A stretch of 24,669 nucleotides of DNA from Planctomycetaceae bacterium (GTDB lineage Bacteria > Planctomycetota > Planctomycetia > Pirellulales > Thermoguttaceae): contig SUVI01000039.1 in NCBI GenBank assembly GCA_015062085.1, positions 1 through 24,669 of the forward strand, read 5' to 3'. A model generated the notes under the pieces. It ran no database searches, was not told the origin of the DNA, and saw nothing but the letters and a program-made list of their open reading frames with translations. Shown one piece after another: positions 1-8,539 of this stretch (the first letter of the stretch is position 1; the number at the start of each line of letters is the position of its first letter). A program made the position numbers and the translations under genes.

Positions 1-5
1 CGCGC

Positions 6-455
6 GATCTTACCCTTCGGGAAAGATCTGGCTGCCCGTGAAGAGACCGCGGCCGTGAGAGGGAAACATTTTGGAAATTGTTTCCCTCTCAGACTCTCTC
101 TTCAAAAACTTTTTAAACTGTTTTTGTGCTTTTTTGTTTTTTTTCGTCCTTTTCGTGGTTAAAATTTGGCTAAAGGGCCCACGCACGACGGCACTCTGCT
201 TGAAAAGCGACGCGAGACGCGACGCCTCCCAAAAGGTCCCACGCACGATCTTACCCTTCGGGAAAGATCTGGCTGCCCGTGAAGAGACCGCGGCCGTGAG
301 AGGGAAACATTTTGAAAATTGTTTCCCTCTCAGACTCTCTCTTCAAAAACTTTTTAAACTGTTTTTGTGCTTTTCGTGGTTAAAATTTGGCTAAAGGGCC
401 CACGCGCGGCGACACTCTGATTGAAAAGCGACGCGAGACGCGACGCCTCCCAAAC
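6..455. repeat. Two tandem copies (241-bp period) of a palindromic repeat, R1 and R2
   Basis: R1 begins at 6 and R2 at 247. They are nearly identical through the core, but R2 is shorter in its T-rich part. Each copy opens with a small hairpin (6-28 and 247-269: GATCTT, A, CCC, loop TTC, GGG, A, AAGATC). A 12-bp perfect stem follows (57-68 with 79-90 in R1: GAGAGGGAAACA against TGTTTCCCTCTC), then a T-rich tract and a GC-rich tail with GCGACGC direct repeats. Both lie downstream of the stop of the minus-strand PPC gene. Six-frame translation of this block gives only short, repeat-derived frames, so it is read as non-coding. A near-identical inverted core lies at the right end of the window, so this is a dispersed family. 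Confidence 0.9.
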
Positions 456-575
456 TGGCTGCCCGTCATGTCGCCGCGGCCGTGAGGAAGGAACATCTTG
501 AAAGTTGTTCCTCCCTCAGACTCCCTCTTCAAGAACTTTTTAAACCTTTTTTCGTTTTTTTCTTTTTTTGTGTAC
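455..575. repeat. Diverged third copy (R3) of the palindromic repeat
   Basis: This copy shares the entry sequence CTGGCTGCCCGT, the central GCCGCGGCCGTGAG and the trailing AACTTTTTAAAC tract with R1 and R2, but its stem has changed. The left arm is GAGGAAGGAACA (484-495) and the right arm is TGTTCCTCCCTC (506-517). Three of the four left-arm changes are matched by complementary changes in the right arm. The fourth leaves A opposite C on the plus strand, which is a G-U wobble in minus-strand RNA. The minus strand is the one transcribed out of the PPC gene, whose stop is at 581-583. A 3'-UTR hairpin or terminator-like role is inferred. Confidence 0.8.
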
Positions 576-580
576 GCCCT

Positions 581-3187
581 TCACTCCCAACGGACCGGCA
601 GAGGCTGAAGACAAAATGGGGCCGGAAGCTGCTTTTTCGGATCGATCGGTTTGAGCGGCTGCGGGCCATCGAGCGGCTCGACCGGATTTTCGGGATCTGC
701 CAGTTCCCCACGAAACCATTGGTAAGTGAAGATCAGCACCTCATTCCGTTTCGCTTTTTCCGGATCCGTGACTCGTACCGTCAGTTTCAGGAACTTTCCG
801 AAAAAATCCTGCGACGTTACTTCAACCCCCTCGCACTCCGGGATCAGCGTGAACCAGTAGTTCGGGACGCGCCATTTTCCGGGCTTCAGCTCCTTCAGAT
901 CCACTCCCTCCAGTTCCTTTCGTTCCTTGAAGCTGTCGGAGATAAAAAGGAGTTCAGTCTCACCCTCAAGTGCGATTTTTACCGGCTCGTCTGAGATCCG
1001 CACCATTCCGTTTCGCCGGCACTGCCCCACGAAAGCACAGGTGAGCGGCCGTGTCGGGAGCTGGTGGAAGTAGATGAACGCCTGCTCGCGCATCACGGAG
1101 GCCCAGACGGGCTGCGTGAGAACGTTTTCCGGTCCGTCTGCGGCTGCGCGGACTTTCAGAGGCAGCGGATGGTCCCAGTGCGCTGGATCGCCGTCCGTTT
1201 TCAGTCCTTCCGGCCAGATCTTTGGATCGACCCTCACGACGCAGACCGCAGAGGACGCGCCGGCTGGGATCCGTCCGGATTCCACGACAAAATCGGGACT
1301 TTCAGAGAAAACTTCCAGCGGGGCATCGAAACCGGGAGCGCGGAATACGCGCAGACGCAGGACTCGCGAAATGTGCGAAAAGACGAAAGTCTCCTCATCC
1401 GCCAAGACGAAAAAAGAGGGTTCCGGGCGTGAAAATCGGATCCGGTAAATATTTGCGGGATCCCCTTTACTGAGCACATTGGAGAGCTGGACCGTAAAAG
1501 TACCGTCTTTGGGGAGCGTCACCATCAGGATCGGGTCGGCATGGTGCGTCCGCAGCCCGATATTCGGTCCCTCCGCTCCGGCACGATCGTCACACTCGGC
1601 AACGAGATCACCGGAATCGTCCCGCAATTCCAGACGGGCATCGAGCGGAGAATCCAGCGCACCTGCCGTCACGTCGATCACGATCTGCTCGCCGGCCTTT
1701 CCGGAAAATCGGAAATCCGCGCTCTGTCCGTCCTTTTCGAGTTTTCCGTAAAAGACCGACGGGAATTCCGCGTCCTGAACCGCTTTCGCTTCCTTCGGCG
1801 CCTCCTTTTCCACGCAAAGACTCATTGGCCGAAGCAGAAAACGGCCGCCAAGTTCCCGGATCTCCGCCATCGGGACGCCCTCCCAGTTCGGAAAGGCAGT
1901 CAGTTTGGAAAGATCCAGCTCTTCATTGGGAAGATTTATGCCGAGAAGCTGAACTTTTTCCTGCATTCCCTCCTGCACACAGGGCGGATAGACGGCCTCG
2001 ATCCATGGCAGCGTACCGATCGCCAGCCGATAAACGAAATCGTCTCTCCCGCGGAAAAGGGAATCTTGGACTTCCGCGCAGTATACGCCGTCCTCCGGGA
2101 CATTAAAAACGAGAGCCGGGTCTGGATCATTCTTCCAGCAGACCGCCGATGCCGCTTTCATGCCGTCTGGACCATAGACCGTCAGGAGCGGCTGAAACCA
2201 TCCCGGGACTGCATCTGCGAGGAAGGGAGCCAGATGACGTCCCCGCAGGAAAAGGACGACTCGTTCTCCCGCTTTTGCATGAAACTGAAATCGGTCAGCG
2301 TCGCCCGGCCGGATCTGCCCGTTCACCATCACCGGCAGTGAAAGCGCTGGAAGCTGCGTCCGTACCCAGTGGATGGTCTTTCGTTTCGTATTGTCCCAGT
2401 AACTCGGCGGCTCCGGCGTGTCGTTCGGCTCCAGCTCGCGTACTTCTGGCAGTTCACCGACCTGAAAAACTGCGGGGAATGACGTCGCATTCCGAGTCCG
2501 CACCCAAAGAAGCCGGTCTCCGCACGGCGCATCCGGAGCGATCGTGACCTCGAGCAGGAGTCCCTGCGAAAGCGTTTCCTTTGGTTTTCGCTCGGGCCGC
2601 GGGAAGAAGTACTCCCAGAAGACCCGCTGAATATCTTCCGGCTCATGCCGATTTAGGAGTTCATCAAAGTACGGCAGCTGGTCTGCGAGCATTTCCGGCG
2701 TCAGGTACGCTTTTTCTTCTTCCGTTCGCTCTCGATCCGCAAGACGGGCAGTCCGGGCGCGTTGAAGCTCTTCTCGTTTTGCCGAACGTTCCGACTCCGG
2801 GACGTCCAAAAGCCCAAACTCTTCCTCGTAAAGCTGACGTGCCGGGATCCCCTCCTCGGGATTGTTGATCGCCATTTTCCGAAACCGCTTCAGAACGCGT
2901 GCCGAGACACCGTTCCCTGAAAACGAAACGCTTTCGATGCCGTCCAGTTTCCGTCCGCCGATCAGGACGCGAAACGTCGTCCCGCGCTGACCGCCTGCCG
3001 GATAAACGTAGCCGATAGAAGGGGACTGCGACTGCGGTTGCGCCTGTGCCGAAACGCTCTCCATAAAAATCAGGCACGCACAGATCCCTAGGAAGAATCC
3101 CGGCAGCGCGCCCTGGGCAGAGCGAAGGTCTTTCAAACTGAAAAATTGGCGAGTCAGGTTCATTTTAACGTACATTTTGAAGCGCAT
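581..3187 (-). CDS. Secreted PPC-domain protein (planctomycete-type)
   Basis: 868 aa. A hydrophobic segment at about residues 27-48 ending in SVSAQA looks like a signal peptide, so the protein is predicted to be exported. Residues 57-100 resemble the IPT/TIG-like entry domain common in these proteins (PAGGQRGT, then FSGNGVSA). An ELEPNDTPEPP linker at 251-261 introduces a first bacterial pre-peptidase C-terminal (PPC) beta-sandwich at about 286-390. A second lies at about 475-588 (GKAGEQIVIDV...). The remainder is Ig-like beta-rich sequence without a recognised catalytic motif. It is third in a minus-strand set with the DUF1549/DUF1553 and DUF1501 genes, an arrangement familiar in Planctomycetota. 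PPC domains usually mediate binding or folding; the substrate is unknown. The first ATG was kept because no upstream site clearly favours the internal ATGs at 3175 or 3163. Confidence 0.85.
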   Translation of the reverse strand: MRFKMYVKMNLTRQFFSLKDLRSAQGALPGFFLGICACLIFMESVSAQAQPQSQSPSIGYVYPAGGQRGTTFRVLIGGRKLDGIESVSFSGNGVSARVLKRFRKMAINNPEEGIPARQLYEEEFGLLDVPESERSAKREELQRARTARLADRERTEEEKAYLTPEMLADQLPYFDELLNRHEPEDIQRVFWEYFFPRPERKPKETLSQGLLLEVTIAPDAPCGDRLLWVRTRNATSFPAVFQVGELPEVRELEPNDTPEPPSYWDNTKRKTIHWVRTQLPALSLPVMVNGQIRPGDADRFQFHAKAGERVVLFLRGRHLAPFLADAVPGWFQPLLTVYGPDGMKAASAVCWKNDPDPALVFNVPEDGVYCAEVQDSLFRGRDDFVYRLAIGTLPWIEAVYPPCVQEGMQEKVQLLGINLPNEELDLSKLTAFPNWEGVPMAEIRELGGRFLLRPMSLCVEKEAPKEAKAVQDAEFPSVFYGKLEKDGQSADFRFSGKAGEQIVIDVTAGALDSPLDARLELRDDSGDLVAECDDRAGAEGPNIGLRTHHADPILMVTLPKDGTFTVQLSNVLSKGDPANIYRIRFSRPEPSFFVLADEETFVFSHISRVLRLRVFRAPGFDAPLEVFSESPDFVVESGRIPAGASSAVCVVRVDPKIWPEGLKTDGDPAHWDHPLPLKVRAAADGPENVLTQPVWASVMREQAFIYFHQLPTRPLTCAFVGQCRRNGMVRISDEPVKIALEGETELLFISDSFKERKELEGVDLKELKPGKWRVPNYWFTLIPECEGVEVTSQDFFGKFLKLTVRVTDPEKAKRNEVLIFTYQWFRGELADPENPVEPLDGPQPLKPIDPKKQLPAPFCLQPLPVRWE

Positions 3188-3281
3188 TTGGAATCCCGTT
3201 GAAATTCACGAAAAAGGAAGCGGTCTCCCGCACAAAAGTCCAGCCCGAAGGCGTAACACACACCAAACCGAGTCCGAAAAC

Positions 3282-4658
3282 TCACGAGTTTTGCGTCAGT
3301 TCCGTAAGCCAGCCGTTCTCCGACGGCGGATCCATGATCGGCAGGTCAAATCCTTTTTCATTCGGCATTTTTGCCGTCGGATCGATCCCCATCTGCCAGT
3401 AGATGGAACCAAGCAGATCCTGCGGCAGAACAGGACGCTCCGCTACGTTTTCTCCGGTCTCGTCCGACCTTCCGACGCTCATTCCGCCCTTGAATCCGCC
3501 GCCTGCGAGCATGACGCTGAAGCACCGGCCGAAATGTCCGCGTCCGCCGAACCACGGAGATTCCCTCTGGATCTTCGGCGTCCTTCCGAACTCTCCGCCC
3601 CACCAGATGATCGTGTCGTCCAAAAGATTCCGGTCGCGCAGGTCCTTCAGGAGCATTGCGAGTCCGGCATCCCATTCCGGCTGGCGTCGAGTCAGGGTCT
3701 CAAAGTGGCGTTTATGCGTATCCCATCCCCGATAGTTGATCGTAATGTACGGCACGCCGCGCTCCACGAGACGCCGGGCCATCAGGCAGGACTGCCCAAA
3801 CCAGTTTCGTCCGTAGGCATCGCGGACCGCCTCCGGCTCTCTTCCAAGGTCAAACGTCTCCGAAGCCGTTCCGGAAATGAGCTGAAACGCATTCTGACGG
3901 GCAGACAGAACATCATCCAGCACTCTGTGACCATCGTGAGCATTTCCCCAGGAATCCAGACCGTTCAGCAATTCCTGGCGTCTTGCCTGACGCGCCTGAT
4001 CGATCCCCGGCAGAATGTACCCGGAAACCAGAAACGGCGTTTTGGAAGGATCTCCGCCCGAGATGAACGGTTTGTAGCGCGACCCAAGAAATCCCGATTC
4101 CGAGAAACGGCCCTGCCCCGTCGTGAGGACGACATACGGAGGGATCGGTGAATCGTAACCGGCATCGTATCCCCGCATTTTCGAGATCACCGCGCCAAGA
4201 TTCGGAAAGACCTTCTCGCCCGGCATTCGGCCCGTCTGCATCCGATACGCAGCTACTTCGTGATGGTTCGTTTCATGAGTCATCGAACGAATGCACGAGT
4301 AAAGATCCGCACAGCGCGCAAGTTCCGGAAGCGACTGACTGATCTCCATCTGCGGCACATTCGTCACGAGCGGTGAATCCCACGTTCCGCAGTACGCAGG
4401 CCCTGCGCCGGGTTTCGGGTCAAATGTCTCCAAATGACTCGGACCGCCCCACATCCAGATCTGGATCACGTGCTTTGCTTTTCCAGGTTTCATCACCGAA
4501 AACGAAACCGTTTCCGCCGCACCCGCAGAGACCGCTGGATTCGCCGGATTCGCTGGATTCGCCGGATTCGCCGTCTCCGATGACACCAGATACGGAAGTC
4601 CGCACGAAATCGCCGATCCGCCCGCACACACACTCAAAAACCGACGCCGATCGAGCAT
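3282..4658 (-). CDS. DUF1501 family protein with Tat-type signal
   Basis: 458 aa from the chosen start (MLDRRRFLS), which lies behind a purine-rich AAAGGGAAAG stretch and begins with a twin-arginine-type motif RRRFL. An ATG at 4694 would add 12 residues. Family hallmarks are KHVIQIWMWGGPSHLETFDPKPG near the N-terminus (about 60-82), a THETNHHEVAAYRMQTGRMP segment, and near the C-terminus WGGEFGRTPKIQ and GRGHFGRCFSVMLAGGGFKGG. DUF1501 proteins belong to the alkaline-phosphatase/sulfatase-like superfamily and accompany DUF1549/DUF1553 partners in planctomycetes, but their activity is undefined. After the signal there is a four-fold NPA tripeptide (residues 31-42) encoded by a 9-bp tandem repeat. 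It sits 94 bp upstream of the PPC gene and is presumably co-transcribed with it. Confidence 0.9.
   Translation of the reverse strand: MLDRRRFLSVCAGGSAISCGLPYLVSSETANPANPANPANPAVSAGAAETVSFSVMKPGKAKHVIQIWMWGGPSHLETFDPKPGAGPAYCGTWDSPLVTNVPQMEISQSLPELARCADLYSCIRSMTHETNHHEVAAYRMQTGRMPGEKVFPNLGAVISKMRGYDAGYDSPIPPYVVLTTGQGRFSESGFLGSRYKPFISGGDPSKTPFLVSGYILPGIDQARQARRQELLNGLDSWGNAHDGHRVLDDVLSARQNAFQLISGTASETFDLGREPEAVRDAYGRNWFGQSCLMARRLVERGVPYITINYRGWDTHKRHFETLTRRQPEWDAGLAMLLKDLRDRNLLDDTIIWWGGEFGRTPKIQRESPWFGGRGHFGRCFSVMLAGGGFKGGMSVGRSDETGENVAERPVLPQDLLGSIYWQMGIDPTAKMPNEKGFDLPIMDPPSENGWLTELTQNS
4534..4572 (-). repeat. 9-bp in-frame tandem repeat (NPA) in the DUF1501 gene
   Basis: Four units alternating GCTGGATTC and GCCGGATTC on the plus strand encode Asn-Pro-Ala repeats. 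They lie just after the predicted signal peptide, in what is probably a flexible linker. Confidence 0.9.
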
Positions 4659-4698
4659 TTTCTTTCCCTTTCTTTCTTCATTCATTTTTCGCATTTCC

Positions 4699-4906
4699 TT
4701 TTTCTCGATTCCTTTTTCTCGATTCCGTTTTCTCGATTCCGTTTTCTCGATTCCGTTTTCTCGATCCCGTTTTCTCGATCCCGTTTTCTCGATTCCGTTT
4801 TCTCGATCCCGTTTTCTCGATCCCGTTTTCTCGATCCCGTTTTCTCGATCCCGTTTTCTCGATCCCGTTTTCTCGATCCCGTTTTTTGGTTCCGTTTTTT
4901 GGTTCC
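4699..4906. repeat. 14-bp minisatellite, 13 units plus two degenerate units
   Basis: The plus-strand unit is GTTTTCTCGATCCC with a T/C variant at one position, tiled without gaps from 4699 to 4880. Two 13-bp relatives (GTTTTTTGGTTCC) follow up to 4906. The array fills the space between the DUF1549/DUF1553 stop (4913-4915) and the DUF1501 start (4658), beginning 6 bp past the stop. Because 14 is not a multiple of 3, all frames stay open in parts of the array, which explains the spurious reading frames here. It would be transcribed as an intercistronic spacer of the minus-strand operon. Confidence 0.95.
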
Positions 4907-4912
4907 GCCCAG

Positions 4913-6610
4913 TCAGTGCCGACAGAGAAATTCACGGGAATTCACGAGGATCCAGAGGATCTCTTCCTGGGCATTTTTTTCCATCAGCTCGGCAAACTGC
5001 GCAAGTTCTCCTTCCGTCGGACAGCGTGAAAGGAGCCGGAGCCAAAGATTCGCGCACCACTCCTTCATTTGACGGGCATAGCGTTCCGGCTCTTTCCATT
5101 TCAGCTTCCGGATATCCCTGCCGCGATTCTGTACATTTCGGCCCAAATTCGATTTCGTGATCCAGTCGTTGACTTCGTTTGAGTTCATCAAAAACATTTG
5201 CTGCGCTTCCGTGATCCCGAAATTTCGGTCCGTCGTCAACCCGCTGTCCCGCGTCGCACGTCCGAACATTTCAAGAAACGGATCCGTCAGGCCCGAATCG
5301 TAAAGCTCCACCGTCCGGATCCGATTCGGAATGTGGGAAAACGGCTCCGGAACTTCGCTCACGTACGAGATCCGCACTCCGAAAAGATCCCGAAAAAGAT
5401 CCAGAAGCACCTCCGCCTCAAGTCGCCGAATGGGATAGACGGCAAGCTCTTTCTCTGGATCGGCCCCTTCCGGTACGCTTTCATGCGGGAAGGAAGACTG
5501 CTGGTACGTCCGCGAATTCAAGATGAAACGGAGCACTTCCTTTAGGTCCCAGCCCGACGAGACGAGCTTCTGCTCCAGAACTTCCAAAAGAATCGGAACT
5601 ACAGCTGGATTCAGACCGCCGGGATACGGAACCGGCTGACGATCGGCATACATTTCCCGAAGGTCATCCGGCGGGTCGATGATCCCCACGCCCATGAGCC
5701 AAAACCAGAGACGATTCACGATCTGACGCCGAAAACCGCGATTTTCAGGACGGATCAGCCAATCCGCAAAAAGTTTTCGCGGATCCTGACCAGGTCCGGC
5801 GTTCTTCTGCGTGCCGTCAGGGAAGATGAAAAGCGGATCCTCCAGCGGTCTGGGATCCATGAAGACGATCTCTTCCTTCCATTGCGCAGACCCCTTGAAC
5901 GCAACACGGGAAAAGAATTTTGCGGCGTTTTCCCGCTCTTTCTCCGGCCACAGCTCAAGCCGTTCCCCCAGAAAAGTCAAGACTGCCGCCGATGCAAGCT
6001 CTACCGGTTCCCGCCGTTCTACCGCCCGATAGAAATTTGCCGCGGGTTCTCGAAAGCAGCTGCCCTGCCCCATGAGAAGCTGACGCGCGAATGAATCGTA
6101 CGGTACATTTTCACGCACGCAGTCGTGGATCCATCGAAAATAGACTGCCGTTCCGTGCGGCCAAAGATTGATCGGAAATTCCGCCTTCACGCGCAATAGA
6201 TCCGCCCACCGCATCGTCCAGAGGTCCGCGTAGGCCGGACTTTCAAGCAGCGCATCGATCAGACGGCTGCGTTTCTCCGGATCCTGATCGTTGAGAAACG
6301 CACGCGCCTCCTCCAAACTCGGCACACGCCCCGCCACGTCAAGATAGACTCTCCGAAGAAAAACCGCATCGGAAGCCAACCGCGCCGGCGGGATCCCTTT
6401 TCGAGCCAGTTCCGCGAGTACCGCTCGATCGATCTCGTTTCGCGGCTGGTTTCCGTCGTCCAGTTCCCAGGCACTTCGGTCTGCGGACTTGCCGTTTGGT
6501 TCACGCTTTTCAGACGCCTCTGTGCGGCCATGCAGGAAAATGGCCATGACGGCAAGACTCCGCGCCAAAAAATCGCGCCGTCCAAATGTATCCGAAACCC
6601 GCTCTTTCAT
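4913..6610 (-). CDS. DUF1549/DUF1553 (PSCyt2/PSD1-type) protein with Tat signal
   Basis: 565 aa. The start is supported by AGGAG seven bases upstream (6618-6622, minus strand). Residues 10-15 (GRRDFL) plus a hydrophobic stretch look like a Tat signal. DUF1549 spans about 58-225 (typical FLRRVYLDVAGRVPS and FARQLLMGQG blocks). DUF1553 spans about 275-530 (VNRLWFWLMGVGIIDPPDDL, ILNSRTYQ, RRLEAEVLLDLFRDLFGV, QQMFLMNSNEV, LWLRLLSRCPTEGEL). Many relatives carry an N-terminal planctomycete cytochrome c domain with CxxCH. Here none is present and no CxxCH occurs anywhere, so this is a haem-free version. The family is planctomycete-enriched and of unknown biochemical role. It leads the set ahead of the DUF1501 and PPC genes. 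No convincing promoter was found upstream; the region is pyrimidine-rich on the plus strand. Confidence 0.9.
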   Translation of the reverse strand: MKERVSDTFGRRDFLARSLAVMAIFLHGRTEASEKREPNGKSADRSAWELDDGNQPRNEIDRAVLAELARKGIPPARLASDAVFLRRVYLDVAGRVPSLEEARAFLNDQDPEKRSRLIDALLESPAYADLWTMRWADLLRVKAEFPINLWPHGTAVYFRWIHDCVRENVPYDSFARQLLMGQGSCFREPAANFYRAVERREPVELASAAVLTFLGERLELWPEKERENAAKFFSRVAFKGSAQWKEEIVFMDPRPLEDPLFIFPDGTQKNAGPGQDPRKLFADWLIRPENRGFRRQIVNRLWFWLMGVGIIDPPDDLREMYADRQPVPYPGGLNPAVVPILLEVLEQKLVSSGWDLKEVLRFILNSRTYQQSSFPHESVPEGADPEKELAVYPIRRLEAEVLLDLFRDLFGVRISYVSEVPEPFSHIPNRIRTVELYDSGLTDPFLEMFGRATRDSGLTTDRNFGITEAQQMFLMNSNEVNDWITKSNLGRNVQNRGRDIRKLKWKEPERYARQMKEWCANLWLRLLSRCPTEGELAQFAELMEKNAQEEILWILVNSREFLCRH

Positions 6611-6824
6611 GAATCGACTCCTGACTGAACAAAAGATCCTTCGTGCCGCGTCACACGTTTTTAGAGCGGCATAAAGTCTCCTTTTCTCTACTTTTCTTTC
6701 CTTTTCTTTACTTTTTTTCTATTTCTTTCTTCACGATCATTTTTTCTAACGGACACTCATGGCGATTTATTGCACGGAGAGCACAAAAAGTCCGTAAAAG
6801 TCTGCGAATGTCCGGGGATCCGCC
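6611..6824. other. Divergent intergenic region upstream of the DUF1549/DUF1553 gene
   Basis: No gene is visible. It contains the ribosome binding site of the minus-strand gene (6618-6622), a long pyrimidine-rich plus-strand tract (about 6667-6735), and then the plus-strand aroDE promoter beyond 6824. No TTGACA/TAAAAT pair was found on the minus strand. Confidence 0.6.
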
Positions 6825-6852
6825 TTGACAGAAACCGCCAAAGTGCTAAAAT
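6825..6852 (+). promoter_or_regulatory. Sigma-70-type promoter of aroDE
   Basis: A perfect -35 TTGACA (6825-6830) is followed after 16 bp by TAAAAT (6847-6852). A TG one base upstream of the -10 gives an extended -10. The predicted start is near 6859, giving a leader of about 90 nt before the aroDE ATG. Confidence 0.8.
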
Positions 6853-6867
6853 GTGGAAAAACGGTCC

Positions 6868-6915
6868 AAGGGAGTTCGTTCCCTTAAAATTTTCTCCATC
6901 GTTTCGCTCCGATGG
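6868..6915 (+). promoter_or_regulatory. Two hairpins in the aroDE leader
   Basis: The first hairpin (6868-6885) has a 7-bp stem AAGGGAG/TTCCCTT, including one G-U pair, closed by a TTCG tetraloop and followed by TTAAAATTTT. The second (6896-6915) pairs CCATCG with CGATGG around an 8-base loop. Both lie between the promoter and the GAAAGGA ribosome binding site (6936-6942). An attenuator-like or mRNA-stability role is possible but only inferred. Confidence 0.5.
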
Positions 6916-6948
6916 ACTTCGGTTCATTTCAAATTGAAAGGACTTTCC

Positions 6949-8514
6949 ATGATTTGCGTGACCATTGCGCGTCCGACCCACCGCCAAATGATCTCGGACT
7001 GTCACTCTTTGACCAGCCAAGGACTTACTCTTGCGGAACTCCGCCTCGACCATCTTCAGGAAACTCCGGACATTACGGCACTTTTGTCGAACTGCATCGC
7101 GAAAGTCATCCTGACGGTCCGGAAGGCCGAGGACGGCGGAGTTTTCTGCGGAACGGAGGAAAAACGCCGTCAGCTCCTCCTCGCCGCGATGAATTCGGGG
7201 GCCGAGTACGTCGATCTGGAAGACGGGACCGCTGCGGAACTTCCGCGTACAGGGACGGCCAAACGTCTGGTCAGTTTCCACGATTTCGTCAAAACGCCGG
7301 AAGATCTGGACGCCCTCTACGACCGGCTTGCCTCGCAGGACGCGGACGTCGTGAAGCTCGCGTGCATGGCCCAGACTCCGATGGACTCACTGCGGATGCT
7401 CGATCTGGTGAAACGAAAACGAAACGCAAAAGTCCCCGTCGTCGGTTTCTGCATGGGTGAAATGGGCAAACCGAGCCGGATCCTCTGCCAGGCTCTTGGC
7501 TCTCCGTTCACTTACTGTGCGCCGAACGCGCAGGAAGCCGTCGCTCCTGGAATGATCTCCTGGGAGGAAATGCGTTCGCTCTACCGTGCCGAGGAACTCA
7601 CGGAAGAAACGGAAGTCTTCGGCGTCATCGCGGATCCGGTCGGGCACTCCATGAGTCCGCTCATCCACAATTCGGCGTTCATCGAAAATGGTCTTCCCGA
7701 CCGCGTTTACCTTCCGCTCCGCATTCCGCCAAAGGATCTGGACGCCTTCATGGAAATAGCTCCCAAAGTCCTGAAAATGCGCGGCTTGAGCGTCACGATC
7801 CCGCATAAGGAAAAGGTCATTCCGCTGCTCGATTCCGTCGACACTTCGGTGAAGCTCATCGCTGCGTGCAACACGGTCCTCTGGGGGCCGGACGGATCTT
7901 CCGAGGGAACGAACACGGACTACCAGGCCGCCATGAGCAGTTTCGCGGAAACCCTTTCCGTGCCGGGACCGCATCACATAGATGGCTGGACGGAACCGCT
8001 GGACGATCCCAAGACCGGCGCGATCCTCGCAAAGCCCATCCTCGGAAAGACCGCGCTGATCCTTGGTTCCGGCGGCGTCGGAAAAGCGCTTGCGATCGGA
8101 TTGGCGCGGCGCGGAGCAAAGCTCATCCTCACCGACATCGATCTCTCCAGAGCACAGGCACTTGCGGAAAGGCTCGCACTGGACGGATTTGAAACGCAGA
8201 CTGCGGACTGGAATGCGCGTCACGAACAGGAGGCCGACTTTCTCGTCAACTGCACTCCGATCGGAATGTCACCGAACGCGGATGCGTCTCCTTGGGATCC
8301 GAACCGTCTGCGTCCCTCGCACATCTGTTTCGATGCTGTCTACAATCCGGAGGAAACGCTTTTCATCCGTTCTGCGAAAGAGAAAGGCTGCGCAACCGTC
8401 AATGGACTCCAAATGTTCGTGAAGCAGGCGGGACTTCAGTTTGAGCGATTCACCCAAACTGCTCCGCCGCTGGCCCGAATGCGTGCGGTCGTGAAGCAGG
8501 CATTGGAAAACTGA
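6949..8514 (+). CDS. aroDE: Bifunctional 3-dehydroquinate dehydratase (type I)/shikimate dehydrogenase
   Basis: 521 aa. It catalyses two consecutive cytoplasmic steps of the shikimate pathway: 3-dehydroquinate to 3-dehydroshikimate, then NADPH-dependent reduction to shikimate. Residues 1-215 are a class I dehydratase: AELRLDHL (E30, R32), TVRKAEDGG, catalytic His111 in SFHDF and Schiff-base Lys136 in VVKLA. Residues 223-521 are AroE: VIADPVGHSMSPLIHNSAF, Lys287 in VTIPHKEK, Asp324 in GTNTD, the Rossmann loop LGSGGVGKA (372-380), NCTPIGM and the C-terminal FVKQAGLQFE. All key residues are intact. An upstream ATG at 6853 falls inside the promoter, so the start at 6949, with GAAAGGA six bases before it, was chosen. 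The fusion order is the one known from plants, chlamydiae and some planctomycetes. Confidence 0.97.
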   Translation: MICVTIARPTHRQMISDCHSLTSQGLTLAELRLDHLQETPDITALLSNCIAKVILTVRKAEDGGVFCGTEEKRRQLLLAAMNSGAEYVDLEDGTAAELPRTGTAKRLVSFHDFVKTPEDLDALYDRLASQDADVVKLACMAQTPMDSLRMLDLVKRKRNAKVPVVGFCMGEMGKPSRILCQALGSPFTYCAPNAQEAVAPGMISWEEMRSLYRAEELTEETEVFGVIADPVGHSMSPLIHNSAFIENGLPDRVYLPLRIPPKDLDAFMEIAPKVLKMRGLSVTIPHKEKVIPLLDSVDTSVKLIAACNTVLWGPDGSSEGTNTDYQAAMSSFAETLSVPGPHHIDGWTEPLDDPKTGAILAKPILGKTALILGSGGVGKALAIGLARRGAKLILTDIDLSRAQALAERLALDGFETQTADWNARHEQEADFLVNCTPIGMSPNADASPWDPNRLRPSHICFDAVYNPEETLFIRSAKEKGCATVNGLQMFVKQAGLQFERFTQTAPPLARMRAVVKQALEN

Positions 8515-8539
8515 ACTCTCGGCAGCGCATTCCAAAGTT

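Noticed and set aside
10..580. Small open frames in the left repeat block, and their counterparts at 24239-24508
   Set aside because: The same peptide (ending FPSHGRGLF) arises from the palindromic repeat in different contexts; a non-coding structured repeat explains it better.
4678..5029. Open frames with KTGSRKRDREN-like or FSIPFSRF-like repeats
   Set aside because: They are translations of the 14-bp minisatellite in several frames on both strands, not genes.
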